Source: Mesorhizobium loti R88b (lineage in GTDB: Bacteria; Pseudomonadota; Alphaproteobacteria; Rhizobiales; Rhizobiaceae). From it: a stretch of DNA of 64,000 bases. The notes beneath the pieces were generated by a model. That model was not told where the DNA came from. It was given only the letters and a program-made list of their open reading frames with translations, and searched no databases. Shown here piece after piece: positions 59,106-64,000 of the stretch; positions within the stretch are counted from its first letter, which is position 1; each line of letters begins with the position of its first letter. The stretch lies in contig NZ_CP033367.1 of NCBI RefSeq assembly GCF_013170845.1, forward strand, positions 6,387,001 to 6,451,000, read 5' to 3'. The translations under genes were made by a program, and so were the position numbers.

Positions 59106-60245
59106 ATGAGCCTTTCGCATTTTCGTATAACCCGATTTCAGTTCGCCCGCGACCGGGTAATCGGGGACAGCCAGGTTCGGGCGGACGATGTCAACGGCGC
59201 GGCGCTGGAGCTCGTTTCCGAAAGTGGTGAGGTGGGGCTGGGATTCATCCAGACACTCTTCAATCCGTTGCCGGATCAGACGGAGATCGAGGCTGTTTTC
59301 GAGCATGAGGTTTGGCCGGCCCTGAAGGGAAACAGGGCGATCGCCCTGGTTCACCGTGTACACCGTCCGCGCGGTGGCAATCAGCGGGCTCACTCCCTGC
59401 CCTTTCACGAAGCGGTTCAGGTGGCGCTTTGGGATCTTGCGGCGAAGGAAGCCGGCCTGCCCCTTCATGTCTTGCTTGGCAGTCGCCGCAACCGGGTGAA
59501 GGCTTATGCCAGCGGTCTCGATTTTCACCTCGACGACGACGCCTTCGTCTCGCTGTTCTCCCACGCTGCATCGATTGGCTACTCGGCTTTCAAGATCAAG
59601 GTCGGCCACCCTGATTTCGACCGCGATCTGCGGCGCCTCGAACTGTTGAAGACCTGCGTGCCGGCCGGGTCCAAAATCATGATCGATCCGAACGAGGCCT
59701 GGACCTCGAAGGAAGCGCTCACGAAATTGGTGGCGATCCGCGAGGCCGGCCACGATCTTCTCTGGGTCGAGGATCCGATCCTGCGTCACGACCATGAAGG
59801 GCTGAGAACGCTCAGGCATGCCGTCACATGGACCCAGATCAACAGCGGCGAGTATCTGGATCTCCAGGGCAAGCGGCTTCTTCTGGAAGCCCATGCGGCA
59901 GACATCCTGAATGTCCACGGCCAGGTGACGGATGTCATGCGCATCGGATGGCTGGCCGCCGAACTCGGGATTCCGGTCAGCCTAGGTAACACCTTCCTGG
60001 AGGTTGGCGTGCACACGGCGGTCGCGCTTCCCGAGGTCGAATGGCTGGAATATTCATTTCAGAACTTCGATCATCTGGTGGAACAGCCTATCGAAATCCG
60101 GGACGGGTACGCCCATGCGCCCGATCGGCCGGGCCACGGACTGGTGCTGTCGCAAGAAGCGCGCAGCGAATGGATCAGGCCAAAGCGCCTGGCCCGGTCG
60201 GAACTGGGTGTCGCGCCAGAAAATCCACGTCTTTATCGCAAATGA
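59106..60245 (+). CDS. Mandelate racemase/muconate lactonizing enzyme-family protein
   Basis: 379 residues from the ATG at 59106 (an ATG at 59070 is an alternative; neither has a good ribosome binding site). It belongs to the enolase superfamily: capping domain then TIM barrel. The KxK base is in AFKIKVG near residue 165, metal ligands are in IMIDPNEAW, LWVEDPI and INSGEYLD, and the other-side His is in ILNVHGQVTD. The substrate, an acid sugar or similar carboxylate, is unknown. It sits alone among decayed genes, so it may have been carried in or left over from a larger locus. Confidence 0.85.
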   Translation: MSLSHFRITRFQFARDRVIGDSQVRADDVNGAALELVSESGEVGLGFIQTLFNPLPDQTEIEAVFEHEVWPALKGNRAIALVHRVHRPRGGNQRAHSLPFHEAVQVALWDLAAKEAGLPLHVLLGSRRNRVKAYASGLDFHLDDDAFVSLFSHAASIGYSAFKIKVGHPDFDRDLRRLELLKTCVPAGSKIMIDPNEAWTSKEALTKLVAIREAGHDLLWVEDPILRHDHEGLRTLRHAVTWTQINSGEYLDLQGKRLLLEAHAADILNVHGQVTDVMRIGWLAAELGIPVSLGNTFLEVGVHTAVALPEVEWLEYSFQNFDHLVEQPIEIRDGYAHAPDRPGHGLVLSQEARSEWIRPKRLARSELGVAPENPRLYRK

Positions 60246-60261
60246 GTTGACCGACCGGCTT

Positions 60262-60480
60262 CGGCATCGCCGATCTGCCCGCCGGACCATCCGCCAGATA
60301 GTAGAAAAAGGAGGCAATATTGTCGGGATTGGGATCACCGTTCCGCATAAAATTGCGGTGATCCCTCACCTCGACAGGGTGACACAGGTCGCAAAGTGAA
60401 TCGGCGCTGTGAACTTCATGCGCTGCAACGAAAACCGAAGCATGACCGAAACAAACACGGACGGCGCGGGCTTCAGGCCG
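60262..60480 (+). pseudogene. Shikimate dehydrogenase-like fragment with an in-frame stop
   Basis: The plus strand encodes GGNIVGIGITVPHKIAVIPH then LDRVTQVAK, a TGA at 60397-60399, and in the same frame IGAVNFMRCNENR then TNTDGAGF. This is the N-terminal substrate-binding half of a shikimate/quinate dehydrogenase (VTxPHK ... GAVN ... NTDGxGF) with a nonsense mutation between the VTxPHK and GAVN motifs. The sequence stops where the convergent SRPBCC gene ends, so the C-terminal NADP domain is lost. Confidence 0.65.
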
Positions 60481-60982
60481 GGGCGAAGTGCTTGACGACG
60501 TTTGCGAGACACACATCCATGTAACCCCTCCATTGGCTCTTCACGAACAGGGTGAGTGGGAGTTTGGTAAGCCAGTTCTTGGCGAGAAAGGTGTATGTCC
60601 ATTTCACCCGCGTGCCGCCATTGGCCGGTTCGAACCAGAATTGCCCGCGCGCTTCACCCATGAGATGCTTCAGCGCAAAGCTCGGGTCACTCACCCGATA
60701 CGCGAAGTAGAAAGGCCGATCGTAGTGCGTGACACCCTCGTGCGCGGTGCTGCCGTCCGTCAGCTGGACGATCCTGTGCGAGCCGGGCCGATCCCACGGA
60801 CCTGAAACATCCGAAGTCGACGCAACACCGGGCACCATCCCGTAGCCGGTCAGGATCTTGGGCAGGACATCTTCGGCAGCAACGAAGTCGAAGACTTCCT
60901 GGATGGCGTTCGCGACGAACACTTCTCGCGTGACCGCGACTTTCAGCTGCGCTGCGCGGCTAGTTTCAACATGGATCGTCAC
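60473..60982 (-). CDS. SRPBCC-family (polyketide cyclase/START-like) protein
   Basis: 169 residues from a GTG at 60982, chosen because AAGGAG lies seven bases before it; an ATG further upstream (61024) lacks such a site. The sequence VTREVFVANAIQEVFDFVAAEDVLPKILTGYG followed by FWFEPANGGTRVKWTYTF is typical of the SRPBCC helix-grip fold. It probably binds a hydrophobic ligand in the cytoplasm. It follows the Old Yellow Enzyme gene on the same strand beyond a hairpin. Confidence 0.82.
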   Translation of the reverse strand: MTIHVETSRAAQLKVAVTREVFVANAIQEVFDFVAAEDVLPKILTGYGMVPGVASTSDVSGPWDRPGSHRIVQLTDGSTAHEGVTHYDRPFYFAYRVSDPSFALKHLMGEARGQFWFEPANGGTRVKWTYTFLAKNWLTKLPLTLFVKSQWRGYMDVCLANVVKHFAPA

Positions 60983-61087
60983 GATATTTCTCCTTGTTAA
61001 TGTGATTGCAAAAGTAACAGGCACCGCGGTGGGCAGAAGCCGGCGTTTTCGGACACGGTGTCTCTCCCTCTTGTTTCGGCCAGTTGC

Positions 61088-61120
61088 CGGCGCGGGCGAG
61101 TTTGCGTTTCGCCCGCGCCG
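61088..61120 (-). terminator. 12-bp GC-rich hairpin after the alkene reductase gene
   Basis: Arms 61088-61099 and 61109-61120 are perfectly complementary with a 9-base loop. It starts six bases after the minus-strand stop codon at 61126. There is no T tract, so it may be a processing or Rho-dependent site rather than a canonical intrinsic terminator. Confidence 0.6.
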
Positions 61121-61125
61121 TAAAC

Positions 61126-62193
61126 TCAGGCGGGATAAAGAGCGGGATAGTCGATGTAGCCTTCAGCCCCGCCGCCGGCATAGAACAGTGCCGGCCGCGG
61201 CTCGTTCAATGGCGCGCCCTCTTTGAGACGTGTGACCAGATCCGGGTTGGCAAGGGCCATGGCGCCTAGAGCTTCCATGTCGGCAACCCCGGCGGCAACA
61301 TCGGCCCCGACCTGCTCGCGCGGGCGGCCCGGGCGATTGACGATCAAGACCCCGCCGAAAGCCTCCCGGATGTCCGCCAAGAGCGCTTCATTGCCGATAT
61401 GGAGGATATGCAGATAGGCAACCCCGATCTTATGAAACTCGGCCGCCAGGTAGCGGTAGAGATCGTCGTTCTCGTTGCCTTCGGCGATGCCGCCCGTAGG
61501 TAGTCCCGGCGACAGCCGGATCGCCGTCTTCTCGGCACCGACCGCACCGACGATCGCTTGAACCACCTCAATCGCGAACCGTGCGCGGTTCTCAAGAGAA
61601 CCACCGAATTCGTCGGTGCGCTTATTCGCGTTCGGCGCAAGAAACTGGTGCACCAGATACCCGTTCGCACCGTGAACTTCGACGCCGTCGGCCCCCGCTT
61701 CGATCGCGCGCTTGGCGGCGTTTGCGAAATCGGCGATGGTCTGCCGAACTTCAGCGGTTGTGAGCTCGCGTGGTTCCGGAACCGGCAGCATGCCTTTAAC
61801 CGTGAACATGTTTTCACCGGAGGCAATCGCCGAAGGCGCAACCGGCTGGCGATGGTGCGGCGTGTTTTCCGGATGGGATCTGCGGCCGACATGCATGAGT
61901 TGGATGAACAGACGACCGCCCGTCTCATGGACGGCGTCGGCAACCTTCCGCCACCCCGCCACGTGATTGTCGTTGTAGATCCCTGGCGTGGCCAGATAAC
62001 CCTGCCCGTCTTCGGACGGCTGGGTGCCCTCGGTGATCAGAAGACCCATCGTGGCGCGCTGTGCGTAATACTCGGGAGCCAGATCACCGGGTGTTCCGTC
62101 GGGCTTGGCCCGGCTTCGGGTCATCGGCGCCATGGCGAGGCGGTGCGGCAGTTGCAGGTTGCCGAGTTTGAAAGTGGACCAGACATAGGTCAT
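61126..62193 (-). CDS. Old Yellow Enzyme-family alkene reductase
   Basis: 355 residues, an FMN-dependent TIM-barrel ene-reductase of the NemA/OYE type. Motifs: LAMAPMTRSRA near residue 20, QLMHVGRRSHP, the substrate His/Asn pair in DGVEVHGANGYLVHQFL, and GSLENRARFAIEVV. It reduces activated alkenes and nitro compounds with NAD(P)H. The ATG at 62193 has AGGAG upstream. It shares the minus strand with a DUF1857 gene and an NmrA-type gene, probably a small electrophile-stress operon. Confidence 0.93.
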   Translation of the reverse strand: MTYVWSTFKLGNLQLPHRLAMAPMTRSRAKPDGTPGDLAPEYYAQRATMGLLITEGTQPSEDGQGYLATPGIYNDNHVAGWRKVADAVHETGGRLFIQLMHVGRRSHPENTPHHRQPVAPSAIASGENMFTVKGMLPVPEPRELTTAEVRQTIADFANAAKRAIEAGADGVEVHGANGYLVHQFLAPNANKRTDEFGGSLENRARFAIEVVQAIVGAVGAEKTAIRLSPGLPTGGIAEGNENDDLYRYLAAEFHKIGVAYLHILHIGNEALLADIREAFGGVLIVNRPGRPREQVGADVAAGVADMEALGAMALANPDLVTRLKEGAPLNEPRPALFYAGGGAEGYIDYPALYPA

Positions 62194-62233
62194 GTGTTTT
62201 CTCCTATTGTTGGGTTTGTCGGGGGGCTGAGGA

Positions 62234-62707
62234 TTAGAGTCTGCCTGCGGCAAGCAGCTCGCGCGTGCGTGTCAGCGTCGACAGCAGAGCGGATTTGTAA
62301 CCCTTCTCGCTATCGAACTGCGTCTGCTCAGCCTGCTCCTCGGGGCCATTCGGCTCTTTGCCGCGAAGACCAGTGTAGCAATAGAACTTGAGCTGCAGCT
62401 CGCCGGCATCATCCTCGAACAGCTCGTTGATAATCGCGCCTTCGCGTGGGCCGATCGCTTGGAAGAAGGTGATCTTGCTTTGCGGCTCAAGGGTGATGAT
62501 TTCGCGGAGGTCGGCGCCGGCGATCGTGGCTTCGCGCACGAAGTGGGTCGCGCTCTCCTCCACGACGTCGCAGCGCGTGCAGACGCCGGGCGGGAGGAAA
62601 AGGCGCGCGTCACGCGCCTTCAGCTCAAGGCCCTTCCAGACCTGCTCGCGCGTGAGCTTGGTCTCGCCGGCGGGGTTCACCGGAACGGTTGCAGTTGAAT
62701 AGATCAT
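62234..62707 (-). CDS. DUF1857 / AtaL-like SRPBCC-family protein
   Basis: 157 residues recognised as DUF1857 (AtaL-like) by VWKGLELKARDARLFLPPGV, REIITLEPQSKITFF and LKFYCYTGLRG. The fold is helix-grip and the function is unknown. An AAGGAA site precedes the ATG at 62707. It lies 40 bases upstream of the alkene reductase gene and 38 downstream of the NmrA-type gene. Confidence 0.87.
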   Translation of the reverse strand: MIYSTATVPVNPAGETKLTREQVWKGLELKARDARLFLPPGVCTRCDVVEESATHFVREATIAGADLREIITLEPQSKITFFQAIGPREGAIINELFEDDAGELQLKFYCYTGLRGKEPNGPEEQAEQTQFDSEKGYKSALLSTLTRTRELLAAGRL

Positions 62708-62744
62708 AGTGTGTTCCTTGATTGGGTGTTGTGGACAGCAGCGC

Positions 62745-63608
62745 TCAGGCAGCGATCTGAGCGGCGTAGTCGCGGTACGAGCGCAGCGGGCGGCCCAGCA
62801 GGGTGGTCAGCCGATCGACATCGCCGGCGTCCGGGACCATGCCGTCGGTCAGGAAGCGCTCGGCCATCAGGCGCATGTCGAGGGCCATCCAGCTCGGCAT
62901 GAACTGTCGCAGGTTCTGCTCAAATCCCGCGGTGTCATTGCCGGGGTAGGCGATCGGGCGGCCGAGGACGTCCGTCCAGATCGCCGCGGCATCAGCGCCC
63001 GTCAGCGTATCCGGGCCGACCAGGTTGATGCGGTTGAGCGGGAGCGGCGTGGACGACTGTTCGCGGCGGATGAGCTCGATCGCAGCGATCTCGCCAACGT
63101 CGCGGGCGTCGATCATGGCAAGACCCTTGCTGCCGATCGGCATGGGGTAGATGCCGTAGCCGGTGATCACGTCCTTGATGGTGATGTCGTTGTCCATGAA
63201 GTAGGCCGGGCGCAGGATGGTGGCGTTGAGGCCCATCTGCTCGATCATCCGCTCGACGCCGAACTTGCCCGCGAAGTGCGGCACGTTCACGTAGACGTCG
63301 CTGTGGATCACCGAGAGATAGACGATCCGCTCGATGCCGACTTCGCGAGCAACGGCCAAGGCGACGAGCGCCTGGGTATATTCGTCGGCCACTACCCCGT
63401 TCAGCAGGAACAGCGTGGACACGCCCGAGAAGGCGCTGCGCAGCGCGTCGACGTCGAGCAGGTCGCCTTGGGCGACTTCGACACCGGCCGGGAAATTGGC
63501 CTTGGAAGGGTCGCGAACCAGAACGCGCACGTCTGCGCCACGGTTCACAAGTTGTTCGACAACGTTGCGGCCTACATTGCCGGTCGCGCCAGTTACGAGG
63601 ATGGTCAT
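62745..63608 (-). CDS. NmrA-like NAD(P)H-binding atypical SDR
   Basis: 287 residues with the N-terminal motif VTGATGNVGRNVVEQL, VLVRDPSKANFPAGVEV and GDLLDVDAL. The atypical SDR lacks the classic YxxxK pair in its usual context, as is common in the NmrA/QorB-like group that senses or reduces quinones. It is the first gene of the group, and its promoter must lie between 63609 and 63684. It may act with the alkene reductase on quinones or other electrophiles. Confidence 0.88.
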   Translation of the reverse strand: MTILVTGATGNVGRNVVEQLVNRGADVRVLVRDPSKANFPAGVEVAQGDLLDVDALRSAFSGVSTLFLLNGVVADEYTQALVALAVAREVGIERIVYLSVIHSDVYVNVPHFAGKFGVERMIEQMGLNATILRPAYFMDNDITIKDVITGYGIYPMPIGSKGLAMIDARDVGEIAAIELIRREQSSTPLPLNRINLVGPDTLTGADAAAIWTDVLGRPIAYPGNDTAGFEQNLRQFMPSWMALDMRLMAERFLTDGMVPDAGDVDRLTTLLGRPLRSYRDYAAQIAA

Positions 63609-63683
63609 AGAGGTTACTCCTGGTTGGTTGTTAAGTCTGGTAACAATCTAACGGCCCAAATTCACACCCACTAGCCGCGCAAT

Positions 63684-64000
63684 TTAGACGCACCGTCTCA
63701 CTGGTGGAACGATAGAAGCCTTGGTCGGAGCAATGAGGCGGCAGCGTCGAGTGCAGCGGATCCGGCTTCCGGGATGGCAAGAGTTGGCCGGGAAAATGGC
63801 GACTGGGGTAACGTCCGTGCGCCCGCTGATGCCGATGACGTCGATCACAAGATCTCCGGCGAAAGCGGAGACGTCGAAACGCCGCATGTCATGCGACTGA
63901 GAGGTCCGCCGATGGACGGTCGCTACGGCGTCGACGCGCTCCAGCATTGTTTCGAGCTTTGCGGAGATCGCAGGATTTTCGACGGTGCGCGCCTGAAATC
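63684..64000 (-). pseudogene. HisKA_2-type sensor histidine kinase fragment at the right edge
   Basis: The minus strand, entering from beyond 64000, reads LQARTVENPAISAKLETMLERV then VATVHRRTSQSHDMRRFDVSAFAGDLVIDVI. This is the part of a HisKA_2 histidine kinase immediately before the ATPase domain. After about 63800 the sequence no longer resembles a kinase (Cys/Arg-rich) and a stop comes at 63684, so the ATP-binding domain is missing. The 5' end lies outside the window. It is either truncated or frameshifted. Confidence 0.5.

Overview
The window is GC-rich, densely packed bacterial DNA with short gaps, many ATGA-type stop/start overlaps and purine-rich ribosome binding sites. The gene content points to an alphaproteobacterium of the order Hyphomicrobiales, most likely Mesorhizobium. 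The strongest clue is a complete vitamin B6 degradation cluster whose enzymes I recognise, from memory, as very close to the characterised Mesorhizobium loti proteins. ActSR beside a cyo oxidase operon, and an intergenic repeat I associate with mesorhizobia, agree with this. Nothing here was checked by a search.

Layout. (1) 61-1080: a 2-oxoglutarate/Fe(II) oxygenase. (2) 1678-11494: ten collinear plus-strand genes that I cannot assign to any described system. They encode an acidic-repeat/arginine-rich protein, an HEVAH metallopeptidase-like protein, several orphan proteins, a DUF4438 protein, a Cys-rich protein with a GIY-YIG-like C-terminus, and a trypsin-like protease. A LuxR-type regulator follows (11676-12164). 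(3) 12369-14073: remnants of an N-formylglutamate amidohydrolase and a class III aminotransferase, then an ECF41-type sigma factor with its carboxymuconolactone decarboxylase partner and a perfect TGTCACA-N16-CGTC promoter. (4) 14087-18440: mannonate dehydratase and a divergent SDR, an AlkB-like protein, a KTSC protein and a DUF763 protein. (5) 18566-25446: cyoABCD, a SURF1-like gene and actS-actR in one minus-strand operon. (6) 25657-38440: an MFS transporter, a zinc-free MDR-type reductase, a DapA-like lyase, an FAD oxidoreductase, 2,2-dialkylglycine decarboxylase with its LysR regulator, a DHA2 efflux pump with a MarR regulator, a Tat-exported hydrolase, and a BASS-type transporter with a LysR regulator.

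(7) 38596-58421: the vitamin B6 catabolic regulon. Pyridoxine 4-oxidase and pyridoxamine-pyruvate aminotransferase feed pyridoxal to pyridoxal 4-dehydrogenase. 4-Pyridoxolactonase, 4-pyridoxate dehydrogenase, the FHMPC dehydrogenase, the dicarboxylate decarboxylase, the ring-opening MHPC oxygenase and the acetamidomethylene-succinate hydrolase then take it to succinic semialdehyde, acetate, ammonia and CO2. Two complete ABC importers, one BMP/nucleoside type and one NMT1/THI5 type, lie inside the run and are good candidates for B6-vitamer uptake. A GntR regulator sits divergently at the head with inverted-repeat operators beside it.

(8) 58422-64000: a degraded junction with a LysR tail, a truncated cyclophilin-like gene and a nonsense-mutated shikimate-dehydrogenase-like fragment around an enolase-superfamily gene. 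It is followed by an SRPBCC / Old Yellow Enzyme / DUF1857 / NmrA-type gene group, and a sensor kinase fragment runs off the right edge. No tRNA, rRNA, CRISPR array or intact insertion sequence was seen.
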